Assembly: GCF_021155765.1 (NCBI RefSeq)
Contig: NC_060106.1
Span: 20,176,031 to 20,240,030, forward strand
Direction: 5' to 3'
DNA: 64,000 nucleotides
Origin: Diprion similis
Lineage: Eukaryota > Arthropoda > Insecta > Hymenoptera > Diprionidae
Made by a program: the position numbers and the translations under genes
The notes under the pieces: generated by a model
What the model was told of the DNA's origin: nothing
What the model saw: only the letters and a program-made list of their open reading frames with translations
Databases searched by the model: none
Shown here: positions 39,161 through 52,556 of the stretch, piece after piece
Layout of the letters: each line of letters begins with the position of its first letter
Position numbering within the stretch: the stretch's first letter is position 1

Positions 39161-40933
39161 CGACCAGGAACCATCGTTTCGCGCATTTCGTCCATATCGG
39201 TTTCACTTTTCCTGCACTTCCTTAGCTCCATCCTTGAGTTTACTTCCCTTCACATCTAGTCCCCGTCCGTTCTCGTTACGTAACCTGCCCGAGGTTTGGA
39301 GGACGTTTACCATCAAATTTTAAATGGCGAAAAATCTTTTCTAAGCCGTAAATCAGACGACCCTTCGGAGATCCGAAGCAGGGAAAAGGGCCCCACCCGG
39401 GATGCCTCGGGTTCACATGCGTTATACAGGGTATAATACGGGGGCTCAAATTTTCGGGGTGAAAGCACGCGACCCTCTGGTTTAATTTAAAGCAATCTGT
39501 GTCAGTCGACAGGCGACCTGGATGAGATCACCCGGCTCATGCCGGAAATGTCGTTTTACAGAATTCCGGTTTCAGAATAACGATAAAATCCAACGGCCCG
39601 GACAAAGGGCCAAAGTAGGTAAACGTCGCCGCGCGATTTTCCCCATCTCGTAAGACGATGCGCGGGAAAAATTTACGGCGTTCTTATTAAAAACCAAATT
39701 CACGCGTTGCAGATCCCTGTTTTGCATCGTCGCAAAAACGGAGGGGACTTTGGAATCAGAGTCACCGCCAACTGCTTCAACAGCCTTTCAGCTTCTCGTT
39801 TTTTCTTCCATGAATCTTTCACCCAGCCTATAACATTCTACTTCAAGTATAATATAAAGCATGTAATATTAGATATACATGACACGTAATTTTACGCGGA
39901 TATAAAACAGAGCCTGATCTCGTCATCGCCAAAGCTTTTTCATCACCTGCCATCGAATGGTTTGTAAATAGCTATAAATCGCCCCTCTTGCGACGTTCCT
40001 AAAATTAAAAGAAACGAAAAAAAAAAATATTCTCGGCATTTTATATCCATTATATACTATTATATATATATATAGTGTTGGCGTCCTGTTCCACATAAAC
40101 TGATAGACAGCAACTGAATCTGCAAGTTATTTTCTTCTCTCATTCCCTTGGCGCTATTTTCTTTTTCTTTTCTTTTTCTTCCTTTTTAGAAAGAGAGAGA
40201 AATAGGGTGAGAGCGAGAAATACATCCACCTTATGTATGTACTTTTCTGGAATGGTTGAAACGGATGAACCAATCTCGTCGAGAAATCAACTCCACTCGC
40301 TCAAAACTTGGTACGAAAATCCGATTCTTCTAGGATAGCGTCCACGTCGTGTATTTTATATGTGATATATATGTATGTAGATATCTTCTCACATATCGAT
40401 CAATTTAAACTTTACCAGCATCTGCAGCGCCGTCTTCTTCAACCTCGGCTTCGGCGTCGATTTTCTATCTATTCACGAAGCACCCACAGGGTGAACGATT
40501 CGGAAAACTGTAGTTCAGTATTCATTTCAGGTTTCTTTACTTTTTAGTTAAAATCCCGGCCGCAATATCGTCTCGCGATACTGGTTATATTTAATAGGCG
40601 GCACACCAATCGACGTAGAACTTTTAATAGAACCTTAAACGTGAATCTCATCTCAAAGTTTCTTTAAAGATGAATTTGAATTGGCTTTGAAATTGCGTTG
40701 TTGTTTATTGACCTTTCAGAATATAAATATAACTACGTTTTGCTCTATAATATACAGTTTCTTGAATTACGCATGACAATGATCGCCAAGAATCGAAACA
40801 ACCGTTTTGTTTTCAGAAAAGCATTGTCGTTTCAACGTTGGCTTTAAACTCGTTTCAAACGTTCATTTATACGATAAATTCACTGTCTAATATAGATTTG
40901 CTCAAAGACTGTCTGAGCAATTATTTTCATTAA

Positions 40934-40953
40934 TCTTCTTCTTCTTCTTCTTT
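40934..40953. repeat. TTC trinucleotide microsatellite
   Basis: About six tandem CTT/TTC units; a simple repeat. Confidence 0.85.
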
Positions 40954-42454
40954 GAATATTTGCCGCAATGTCAAGAATTAATACTTCAAGGATGCATGGT
41001 GTTGTGAAAACAATAACTTCAGGCATATTAAGCTACCCAGCAGATTTAATCGTAAATAGTTAATAGCGTAGGTCCAACTTGATATTCTGATCGTTGTTTA
41101 ATATTTCAGCATGAGTGGTAAGCTTGGCTTTTAAACTAAGTCAATAACACAAAGGCTGCCGTTCCAAGAAGAAAGCTAAGTAAAATTTGAAATGAAAATA
41201 AAATAAGCTTGAACAGTATTATTCCAGTACCAACAATAAAGCAACCTTGGAACCCAAGAGCCGAGACTTAATTGTACGCTACTTCCAGACAGTACAAAAA
41301 CGAAATTCCAATCTCAAAGTGGCGTTTAAACGGTTCAAAAGTTCGAGGAACACGTGCAAGCAGGCCCTTGAGGTTCAGCAGGTGCCTACTGTACATACCT
41401 TAGATTTTCAATTTCTTTAAGGTTATTAAATCACTGCAAAAGAGGTGTGAAAGGCGGAAAGGAGAACAATTAAGTGAGCCGTAAAAGCTATCAATTATTT
41501 AACGTAATTGGCAAAGTTGGCGAATTGAATTATTTCAATGACGTTTATTGTTAGAACTGCAGGCGAAGGTTTGTTGCAATATCAAGATACATTTTCACTT
41601 GCCAATGCAACTGAATTGAATCGAGTGCATACAGGTGTACATGCGTTTCTTTTTCTTGTGAACAATCCTCGTACTTCAGCTCTGTGAACTTATTTCAGTA
41701 CGATTAAGCGGTTCTCTTCGAAAATAAATGTGGGGGCTTTATGGAGATGAGAAAAAACAAACAATCTGTGGCAAACTTTCATCGAATTAACTTCACGGTG
41801 GTAGCTCAGAATAGGTTAGTACAAGAGTTAATTGGTTCTCTCAATAATCCGCGTGTCAGAGGACTTGCTCCGTATAACATTAGATTCATAGTGTCTTCTA
41901 CGAAATCGGTTATGAAATCAGTCCGCGTGATTATTATGAATTAATTTGCGATTTTTACACTAAATGCGCAAATCGCATTACGAATTTGGAGTTAAAAATC
42001 GCCTTGAGATCGTGGGCTGAAGCTCTTTGAAGGCTTTTCTCACGTCCGTTTCTCACTCCATATATTTTGACCGTACGCAGCAATCCGACTGAAACGCCCA
42101 CGACGTGATGTTATCATATTGTGTACTTACGGCTAGGAGAAAGAATAAAGATAAAACAGAAAGTGAAAAGGAAAACGACAAAAAGACATTTATTCAAATC
42201 GTCCATGTCTGAAAAAGGGTTCTGATGACGAAGGCACGAAGGGCAATAAACTCGGATGAATTTTATATAAAATACCGGAAAGATAATTTCCAAACAAACA
42301 ACAACAAGCCTGATAATGAAATTCATCAGAAGAAATAATTCAAATGTTTGGCTATAATAATGTCTCGTTGTACAATTTGTCGAGATACCTGAGAGAAGTA
42401 GAACTCGAATTTTAATCTCTAAAAATGTTTTCACTAGGTTAAGTATGGGTGTAT

Positions 42455-42498
42455 TATAATAATAGTAATATTAATAATGATAATAATAATAATAATAA
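42455..42498. repeat. ATA/AAT microsatellite
   Basis: Imperfect AATAAT-type units over about 44 bp; a simple repeat. Confidence 0.85.
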
Positions 42499-45400
42499 AG
42501 AGAATAACATAAGTCACTTGCTGAGGGATCGCGGAAGTAATTGTCGTATGCAAACCGAAAGAGAAGATTTATACGCAAAGGGTGGTAATTTTATTCGTGG
42601 GTACAAAAAGGCTGTGTAAACGAGTCGAGTGAAAGCTGTTTTCCTGAAAGACTAAGCAAGCCGTTTTCTCGACTCAAACTGGGAAAGCATGTCAATGAGG
42701 TATTATTCGAACCTGAAGAGATGCAGGGGGTGAAAATGGGCGTTGTTGGCGGCGGAGGTTGATAAATCCCCCGAGAGAATGTCAACGGCCTGATAATGGG
42801 TGACAAAAGGAGAAAGAATAAAGGCGAAAACGTGTTGAGTTGGGTACATTATTGCGTAATATTATTATTCTAAAACGCGTATATTTATATTCCATAAACC
42901 AACGAAGTACATCCAAATCACGGAGCTTGTTGGCAAGTATGGAAATACGACGTGAATATTAGAAGTAATGAAAGTGGGTATGTAACAAGTGAAAAGATCG
43001 AGAATGGAAAGGCAGGGCATTCCAGTCTAGTTTCTTTCGTCGAAGGTGTTTCAAAAGCTGACTGAAAAACATAAGTGCCGTCTGACTCACTCGACGAGTT
43101 TTCAGTCAGTTTGCAAATAACGAATCGACTGCTCATCATTCTACTGCAGACATCACTCTCCAGATGTTGGTATCACGCGGTGATACATATAAGCAATCGA
43201 CGTGAAAAGTCTTTTCGCGATCCGATTGAACGTGACATTCGGACAAGACGGTGTCGAAAAGTCTAGTCTCATAGCTATGAGAAAGAAACGCGAAAAGAAA
43301 CTAACGTTTTTCATCGATCTTGAAATCGTGTACGTAAGAACTGACAAATCAATTTACGAACTGCACGAATGTCAGCACCGGTGTCAGAAGAAACTCTTAA
43401 GAATTTCACTTTCATCTCAACGTCGCGTTGGAAAATGAGCTTATTAAATGAAACGGACGTGTCATCGTGGGGCTCTATTTGCCAAGGGAAAACTTTGCAG
43501 AACGGTTCAGATCTCGCGGTGGGCTTTGCATTAATTTGAAACAACATCGGGATGCAGAGAGTCAGCATTCCGGGACAGTTTCGCCATTAGCCGAGGATGG
43601 CCTTGTGTATAAACGGCAGAACTTGCCCGCGTCTCTTACACCCTCAAAAATGAAAATGGAACCACGAACCGCACCATCAGGCTCTAAGACATCGAGCAAA
43701 CAAAGCGGAGGATAAGGATAAAAGAAGGGCAGAAGGGTGAGAAGAAGCTGAGAAGGTAAAGTAAGACGCCACGTGCCAGACAGCGGAATACTTCTTCACC
43801 CTCTTGCTACAAGCCCGGGATTACAAGGAGACGGAAGAGCGCAGGGTGGTAGGTATATTCCTAAAAGGCCAAACCTAAGAAGTCGGTATCCCACGGAGCG
43901 TAAAGTTGGCTTTCAGACCAACATCCAAGCCCGGTGTGTCTCACGATGATGGAAATCTCGTCAAAGGAAGGTGCCCGAAAACATATCCAAATTCCTGATT
44001 TCACAATGGTCTCTTCATCGGACCCCAAGACACGCTGATCTATTCGTTGACCCGCTGGGCAAACTTTTATCTCAAGCTGAATCCGACCCCGGGGTCAACG
44101 GCAAAAGACATCCCACGTTCCTCTCAGTCTCGTACGAACACCGTAATTTTATACGCAGTAAGTATAGATAAGTATAGATGAAATAAAAGAACCTGACGTT
44201 TTTTACGCGCGATTTGATACTTTTACCACGCGTTGTACTCTCCATTTCTTCTGACTATTTCTGTTTCGTAGTACCATCTTGACATGTCTCTGTAGTTTAA
44301 CAGTGAGTTCAGGAATTGGGAAACTAACTTCATTTGACGTCGCTTCTATTAAACGTTGTACAATCAGATTCCGCGGTGAAACTTATGGTTAGCAAAGGTT
44401 GATCATATCCGATCGATCCCTTTGAAAACGTCTTAACGATGAACAGGTTTCCTAGATTGTAATCCTACCTCGATGTCTTTTCTACCGGGCATTATGTGTT
44501 CTTGGAATTCAAAGAGTTTCATGGCACAAACAACCCGCGGCTACCGCAAGTACATATATAATATTTACCCTCACTTGCTATATGCCGATAACGGTACTAG
44601 CTCTCACGGATAATGGACTCAAGCTTTACTCAACCTTTCATCGAACTTTGGAAGCCTGAGATGAGATACACTCAAGTCTTTCATGGAATCTATCAGGTCT
44701 ACTGATTTTCTCCATGAACTTTACGCAGTGAGACTGGCAAAGTGCCGGACACTTGTACAGCTCTTGGAAGAGACACTTTTGGAGTTAGGTTATGCATGAT
44801 CATAAATGGTACATACTTAATACTCGTGAAATAGCAAACAAATGGATTTAAAAAAATTGCGAAGTGTGAACTTGACGAGAAGACTTGTGTATCAGGTCTT
44901 TAGGCAAAACCATTACCAATTAAGTGTTTCTTTCTCAGAGCATCACTCTCTGAAGTGAAGAACAAGAACTGGTTCGAACATTGCCAATTATTAACCTCTT
45001 TCTCAGACACGGATTGCGTCACCTAGCTGATACCAAGTCCAAGGACCTAATCAGCACGAAGTGTAGAAAGATTTTAAGGTTTCCTATTCATCCGGGATGC
45101 TTCGTGAATTCTTTTCCATTCACCCCAGTTCGCGAAAGGGCCCTTTGCGTAGCAGATAAAGCTTAGTGGAATTTTCAGAGCTTCGGGCGAAGCTGTGTTG
45201 TGTCTTCTCTTCTCACTTCTCAACACGGCTTGAGCGAAGTTAACGACGTTAATTAGCAGTCGACGGACGGCAGCTCAGGGAAGACAAAATAGAAATCCTA
45301 TCCTCTTCAGTCTGTACTTTGACCTCATACTCCCGACTGGATCATTAACTCCTTGGTTCGGGGGTTTCGATAGCAGACTTAGAGTGCCTTGTCAACCTCT

Positions 45401-48400
45401 TTCATGTACGACGTGCACCGGACAATTATCTCACATATCATCCGCCATCATTTGCTCTATTTTTACATCTCAATCGTGAATGGTTCAACAGACGGTCCAA
45501 ATTTCTCTTTCAAGTTCAAGGCCGCGGTATTGAAGATTCTCGTGATTTCATTCTGGGAGAGAGTATCTGCTTCCTGTCCTTTACGGTCAAAACACAATGA
45601 GTTGTGAAGTAGGACCGGATATTTGCCGACTACGAAGAATTGAGTGTTTTACCACCCTGCAGAGCGTATTTGCACATGGATAGGAACAGTCTATTCCGGG
45701 TTTAATTATGTTAGTAGAACCGCTCCCTCAAGTAGCTAGTGGCGATGAATCAAGCCCTCGTTCGGTAGTTATTTCGCATGTTTGCACGTTTGACACGTTT
45801 GTTTTTCTTGCTGAAACTTGGCTATGAGGTATGAAGTCAAACAGCATTTACCCTCCTTATTACCTTTTTCTTATGTTCGGGGGTTTATTTGGCCACACCA
45901 ACTACATCCCAATCCGCTTTCCACCTTTCGCTATTGTTGTAAGATTATTGAAAAATACAACCAGTTCGCATTGCGCTCGCTATTATATCTGCTTCAGCTT
46001 TTACTCGTGTATTTCTGTTATCTGGTCATGACTCACGTGCATTTTCTAGTCCATCACCAGTTTCGATCTTGAATCTGTCGACTGTATTAACATGCGCATA
46101 TAATTGCCGGCAAAATGACAATGATCGAAAGATTTTTTCTACATGGTTATCGAACTTTCACTTTTGGTATTATTTGCACGATGACGGTTTGAAAAATGCA
46201 ACGAAAAACAGGGTTGAAAAAACGGGAGGGACAAAAGATTGCTAATAAAACGAACCCTCGACAGTCCTTTGTTTGATTTTATTACTTATCGCTTGTTTTT
46301 GACACTAAAGGAAGTAAATACTCCTAAACATTTTAACTGGTCGGTTATTGAAAATAACTTTTGTATACCAAAATCGCCACGGTGCTAAAATTTTAACAGC
46401 TGGTTGAACCCATTCACGCGATTTGTAGGCTGAAATGAGTGAACGTCGAAAGAGAAACTGGCACGTTCCATAATCACTTAAATTTTTTTCAAACATATTT
46501 CACTTCACGCATAAATTAATTACAATCATAAACTGATAATAGTTCTATAGTCTTCCAATTCTTGTGTAAAATGCTTCGAAATTTCATAAAATGAAGAAGC
46601 AAATATAATAATTTTTTTCTTTTGGCCTGATGAAGAGAAAAATTTATCGATAGAAGCTAGAGTGCGAAATGCTCAACACACTTTTTGAACTTCTTCAGCG
46701 TATGGTGGCCCAACTATTCGGATGTGGAGCGTATATTTTTGTTTTGACTCGAGGCAGGGTTTATCTACTTGTTTCAATCCTGGGTTTTATTGTAAACCTC
46801 CTTAATTCGCGCATCTGCAAAAAATCTAATTTCGATATGTCGTAGAGTGGATAATCACATATTATTTATATAATCCTCTGGTAAGAATTTTTCTGTTATA
46901 AGAAGAATACGACCTCGAGTGCCTTGATCCGACCTTAAAAATAATCGGAAAACATCTGAAAAACATAATTCTCAGATGAATTGAGCACCGACTAGTTTAG
47001 CTGTGCAAAAAAATTTCAGGTGCATGCTTGTGATATCCGGAAATCTAGCTGCGACCTCACATTCCGCCGAAGAAAGTCTGAGCTGAATAATTTAAGGGAC
47101 AAAAATCGATAACTGCAGAGCTATTATACTAATTGTAAGCAAACGATGTGTGGGAAATGAAGTGTCTGCCAGGCGTTCGTCATTTTAGTCGGAGTTTTTC
47201 TTCGGCGCAAATATTGCGAAATGCTTATCAATCAATCTTCTATAGATCCGAAAACACCGCCGGCAATTTAGCTGCGGATTTATTGGAATCCAGGCGGAAC
47301 GCAGGTTCTATTTTCAATCACTATCAACCGATGATCGAACCGCAAAGGAGGTGAGCTTCACGCAGCTGAAATTCGTTCGGAACGCAAAAACGCGCATTAT
47401 GTGAGTATCATTCAATTTCCTAGAACCGAAAATCTCGAGTTGATTGATCGAGGACTTGACCATACACGTCGAAGAATTTTTTCATGAAACCATACGATGC
47501 AATCTTCTGAAAGCGATCATGAGATTTCGTTCTACATTTTCACGTCGTCTTGGTATTCCAACAGATATTGAACAATTGAATGAATTGCTCATTTTCATAA
47601 AATTCACGTAAGGTAAATCACATGGTTGTAAGATTTTGGCTGTACCACTGCGTTGTACACATTTGGAGAATGTCCGTTGGCATCAAGCCTAGAAAATTCG
47701 CTCCGCGTTCCATCAGAAAAACCGTGCAGAAAGTGACGAACTCGCCGTTGAATAATCTCAACAATATTTTCTCCAAGGTTGTAAGGAGAGAAAACTTCAA
47801 AGTGCAATAATTAGCGACGGTCACTGATCACGGAACAAGATGATGAAAATCTCTTCAAATTCTGATGCCGTTAAAGAAACGCGTTATTGGGTGTCGAATA
47901 TATAACGTTTGAAGTAAGCTGCTGCTTATGAATCGACTTTGAAGATCAAGCTTATGAAGCAAATTATAAACAGGCAGCAAAATTAAAAGGTGAGGAAAAA
48001 GGCTTTAATGGTAATACGTGTTTACAGTTCAAAGTCTGAAATAGAACTGTTTTTTTACAATAATTTTGGCTTTCATACGTCTTTTATCTACGATGACTAC
48101 TACATCAGAAAAGGGGGCAAAATGTGTGATTCCACCCTTTGTAGCATTATATTATTCATCTAGAGTACATATTGGACACAGTTCTCGTTTTGGCAAAGGA
48201 TTTTGTATCGGGTATCACTGATCACGTGGACTGCAGCATCGACTATATCCGTTCAATAGTTGCCCTTATTGTGCAGGTTTATGACTGCAGCAGCTGCCTC
48301 TGGTAGGGCTCATTTCACCCGTAAAACTAAATTTATGATACCTGTTATTTTTAACGACAGGAAGCTGCAGGCTAACTTCTTACCGTTAATTGCTCAGTTC

Positions 48401-49389
48401 AGCTTTATTAATGACTAACATTAGGTATCAAAGAGCTCCCCAAGAAAACTTTTTACTTTTATCGTGCTCATGCACGGAGATCAGCTTACGCTGTGATTAT
48501 CGCACCGCTCTAAACACACTCGGTTTCAGACTTCCGGAAGAATTTCAGTTCGTCATGCATGCCAGGCTAATATATCGGTCTGATTGATGGATTCGACCAT
48601 AGGGGTAGGTAGATTGGTTGAAGTACTACGTGAAGTGCAGCCCTAAAATGGATTTGTCAGAATTTATAGCTCGACACTCGTGATTCGAATAAACTGCTGA
48701 AAGAGTTTCGACACCGTGAACTTTCCAGGTCTGCGTGAGATCCAAAGTAGGGTAGACGAGTTACGGTTAATGCTTTTATAGGGAAAAGGAACGAAGAATT
48801 ATCTGTTATAACCGCCGTGACTTCGTATTAGGCAGCTTTCGACGTTCAGTGTGTCTGTAAGGTTTTTTCTGGACAACACACAACAGCTCATGATGACTAA
48901 ATTTTTATCCTCGACATCAAAGCTTCCGATGAATCGAATATTGCAAACTTCATTGAAATTCTTTGAAATTCAGTAATAAACCTTCCAACCATTGAATATT
49001 CTTTACGCATGAGTTGAGGGCTCTTTCAGATATTGACTTTTCAAAGCTGCAATTCCATAGGTACATTATTCGTATAAAAAATACGTGGAAGAACTTGGCA
49101 TTTCGATAGCAACTGGCATTGGTCAAAAGGTCTTGGAAAATTTTGACAGACTTCAACGGTTAGTTCATATTTTCCCTTCGTCGTAAAATTTTTTGATCGC
49201 AGGTCACGATACCATGAACGAATTCAAAAGAGGTTGAATTCATGCATAATATTAAAATAATTTTATCTCAAGTTCGCCAACTTTGTACCTGGGTAATTGG
49301 AGCATGGTTAACCCCGCGATCAAACCCTCCATTTCAATGATCAACAGAGCAAAATTGACATTCGTTTTTTTCATGATTCAAGTTTCCAG

Positions 49390-51510
49390 ATGATGCAAAT
49401 AAATGTCCTCATCACTCTCGCAGTAGTTTTTGGCTCGTCGATGGCGCGTATTGAGTACGAAAACGAGGAGACTGACTGGGCTAAGCAGAATCCATTTCAA
49501 ATCGTCATGTCATGGTACTTGAAACGCACAGGCTCGGTCACCGTTCGAATTTTCAATGGTAAAGAGTCGGACTCGATCGACCGTTGCTCGGCTAGACTGA
49601 TAACCGCGGTGTGTCAAGAAACCGATACTGCAGTCCTCGTGAGGCACTATTCTATCCCGGTTAAAAATGGAGATCAAGAAAGGAGCAACAGTGGCCTGGA
49701 CTCATCAACTTACGCTTGGTCATGGCCAAATGGGAACGAAGTTGCCAGTGAAAATTTAGCTCGCGATGTTACAACGATCCTTTTGATACCAGATGCAAAA
49801 ACTTTCAACGCGTTTCTAGACAAGGCAGGACCATGGCAGAGGAACGTGTTTGAGATGACGCTGATAATCATCGTTTCGGATCCAGACCTGAGCTGCGAAG
49901 GAACGCCGGAGACGAAGGACTGGAAAAAACCACTGAAGACGATGCTGCAGAGAATCTGGACCGAAAATCAGGTGACAAACGTGTTCCTAACCGCACCAAC
50001 CTCGGAGTGCATTAAGGACTATGTTTTCGCCTGGGATCCGTTCGCTTTGGGGACCAACAAAATTCTCGGTAGGCTGAAAAGGGTGAAGGTGAACGCGGAT
50101 GGCCCCCAAGTATACGAAACGTTGTCAGGGTTCGTTAACATTGTAAAGAACATGAATATGTATCCCTTGAAGGTGACCATATTCCAACGGACGCCTACGG
50201 TTCTTGTAACGCCTGAATTGGACGAAACCGGGGAAATCCATGGCCAATCAGACTTGGACCGAGCCACGGGTTTGGATATTATGGTTTTGAAGACTCTGTC
50301 GTTGTGGATGAACTTCAGTATCGACGTTTACCCGCCGAGCAACGGTGCCGAGTATGGATACCAGCTTGATAATGGCACTTGGGTTGGCATGATTGGTGAC
50401 GTTGCCTACGGCAGAATAGACTTTGCCGCTAATGGGGCATTCTTGAAGGACTATGGCGCGAACAATTTGATAGAGTTCACATCGCCAACGAGCTGCGAAA
50501 GCATTTGCATTGTGGTCCCGCGGTCGAAAATGATACCTAAGTGGCTACAAATCTTTCAATGCTTCTCGCCCCTCGTGTGGGTCTTGCTGTTCTGCAACGT
50601 TTTGATGTGCGGTGTGATCAGGTATTGTCTACGCTCTACGCTTCAAGATCAGAAACGCAGCCCCAGTGGTCTGATGGAAATTCTCATTGCCACTGCAATG
50701 ATGTTTACCAATTCTCCAGAAAAAATACCAGACAGTAATTCTGAACGAATATTTCTGGGAGTCTGCCTTCTTTGCACCATCATCATTGTCGGTACTTTCC
50801 AGGGATCTCTTTACCAGGAATTCACCAATCCTAGGTACTACAAGAACTTGAACACACTAGCGGAGCTCGACCAGTCAGGCTTACTTATTGGCACAACGTC
50901 TCCAAACTTGGGGGACATTTTTGGCCTGGATGACGGCTCGGCGACGTTGACACACCTACGTCAGAAGATTAAAATATTCGCCACGTCCGAAGTTGGGACC
51001 ATTGACAAGACCGCCTCGGACCGAAACATCGCTGCCATCGAGCGAAGAAACGATTTAATGCTCAGTACCAAAACCAAGTTTCTCAATGAACACGGTGAAC
51101 CGATCGTGCACGTAGTTGACGAGTGCCCGAGGACTTATCATCTGGCCTACATGGTGCAGCGAGATGCCTTTTTCCTAAAACGGATGAACGTCCTTCTTCG
51201 CAGGATGTTCGATTCTGGCCTAACGAACTATTGGTACAATTCCACCATCGACTTGTTGATCATGAAACACCATTACGCCGTGGCAAAACGGATTGAAACT
51301 AGAAGCAAGTTGCTGGCATTCAAGTTCGAGAACTTGCAGATCTCGTTCATCATCCTAGGTTGCGGACTACTTCTTTCGACAGTTGTTTTTATCGGAGAAA
51401 GAATAAAATTTCTCTACAACATCACCATAAGAAGAAACGCAACGAGGGGGGAACACTTTTCAGTGGAACCACATAGCAGGTCAAAGACCCCGCACTTATG
51501 CAACGCCTAG
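49390..51510 (+). CDS. Divergent ionotropic receptor (IR), intron-free coding region, 706 aa
   Basis: A second chemosensory ionotropic receptor, encoded in one uninterrupted frame. A signal peptide occupies about 1-20 (INVLITLAVVFGSSMA). A long amino-terminal region follows. The S1 ligand-binding lobe starts near 297 (MVLKTLSLWMNFSIDVYPP), M1 is at about 391-414, the pore loop at about 424-445 and M3 at about 450-474 (LGVCLLCTIIIVGTFQGSLY). S2 contains YYKNLNTLAELDQSGLL and CPRTYHLAYMVQRDAFFLK, and M4 is at about 648-672. The start is the ATG at 49390, with another ATG directly after it. A good splice acceptor (GTTTCCAG) ends exactly at 49389, so a 5' untranslated exon upstream is plausible. 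A polyA signal follows at 51702. Similarity to the receptor at 36833 is clearest in the S2 and M3-S2 link. The subfamily and ligand are unknown. Confidence 0.9.
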   Translation: MMQINVLITLAVVFGSSMARIEYENEETDWAKQNPFQIVMSWYLKRTGSVTVRIFNGKESDSIDRCSARLITAVCQETDTAVLVRHYSIPVKNGDQERSNSGLDSSTYAWSWPNGNEVASENLARDVTTILLIPDAKTFNAFLDKAGPWQRNVFEMTLIIIVSDPDLSCEGTPETKDWKKPLKTMLQRIWTENQVTNVFLTAPTSECIKDYVFAWDPFALGTNKILGRLKRVKVNADGPQVYETLSGFVNIVKNMNMYPLKVTIFQRTPTVLVTPELDETGEIHGQSDLDRATGLDIMVLKTLSLWMNFSIDVYPPSNGAEYGYQLDNGTWVGMIGDVAYGRIDFAANGAFLKDYGANNLIEFTSPTSCESICIVVPRSKMIPKWLQIFQCFSPLVWVLLFCNVLMCGVIRYCLRSTLQDQKRSPSGLMEILIATAMMFTNSPEKIPDSNSERIFLGVCLLCTIIIVGTFQGSLYQEFTNPRYYKNLNTLAELDQSGLLIGTTSPNLGDIFGLDDGSATLTHLRQKIKIFATSEVGTIDKTASDRNIAAIERRNDLMLSTKTKFLNEHGEPIVHVVDECPRTYHLAYMVQRDAFFLKRMNVLLRRMFDSGLTNYWYNSTIDLLIMKHHYAVAKRIETRSKLLAFKFENLQISFIILGCGLLLSTVVFIGERIKFLYNITIRRNATRGEHFSVEPHSRSKTPHLCNA

Positions 51511-51701
51511 ACGGAATATGAGGTTTAACCAATAAGTTATCGATGAGATTAACGGCTTAAATTTCAGCACAAAGAAAAAAAAACGATTAATCAAGCATTT
51601 GCGTATTTTCAGAGGTTTTCAACTTCCGAATCATCAAAAGAAATGTTTTTGTTTAACCGATGTCTGTTCCCATTACAATTTTTCCTGCTTCGTTGTTTAT
51701 A

Positions 51702-51707
51702 AATAAA
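51702..51707 (+). terminator. Polyadenylation signal of the intron-free ionotropic receptor
   Basis: AATAAA lies about 190 bp after the TAG at 51508-51510, within T-rich sequence. Confidence 0.6.
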
Positions 51708-52556
51708 TTCAGCCTTCAACTATTTTTCAAAAACTGATATCAGCTTACACGATTTTTTGTTCAGCCCTTGTTCAGTTTCATGATGTAGAAAGAATCAAAT
51801 TCAAATTTAGTCTGCTGAAGATTGGTCTAACTACGTGAATAAAACCGTTTTATCTACCGAGAGAATTTAAAGGAATCATGTGGATGCAGTATTCCTCACT
51901 GAATCATCCAAGTATTGATCACGCGCTGAAAGCTCTTGCTCAAACGCTGTACGGGTAAAACTGGCTACTGTGTAACCATCCTCAGGCTACAAGCACGAGC
52001 AGCTTTATCCATTTTTCGCTGGCTTTGTATCAGCAGCAGTGAAGTGTATCACACCATTGCTGGATAAATGATCCACAGTATGCAGTGCAGTTTTGCTCTA
52101 GTCTAACAGGTCATTTAAAAATGCAAAACAAGACGGAGGATCCACAGGAACCATTTCCACAATAAAAGGTCAACCAAGACACGAAAAACAGTTCGATATA
52201 ATGCCAAACGGAAATTTTGGAAAATTTCATTCTGCGCGGGAAGAATGACACCTAATTGGAAGTAGGTAATGTCGATTTTATAATCTTATGTTACCGCTAC
52301 TCATTTTTCAAATTTCCTATAACGTCCATTAGTTCAAAAGTCCAGGACACTGCTCGAGAGCTTGAATCGAATACTTTTTCGGCAGGAATTCGTTGCGTGC
52401 AAAAACATGCCCGCACCCCTTAGTCACTCCATGTACAGGTATATCGGTACCACATGTATATCAGGCAGAGATAAGGGAGCCACATAAGCGCGCAGGAACA
52501 AACAAACAGGGACGAGTCCCGTGTGGCAGCCACGGCGGCGATATGTCGATATTCTA
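51708..52556. other. Intergenic interval
   Basis: No open frame with recognisable features. It probably holds the promoter of the small secreted protein gene that follows; no clear TATA box was seen. Confidence 0.45.

Larger units (their letters stand above)
39161..49389. other. Ten-kb interval between the two ionotropic receptors without a supported gene
   Basis: No third receptor copy or fragment was recognised by eye. The interval holds a TTC repeat near 40934-40953 and an ATA/AAT repeat near 42455-42498. Short open frames on both strands, for example 47148-47354, show no domain. A degraded IR pseudogene cannot be excluded without a protein-level search. Confidence 0.45.
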
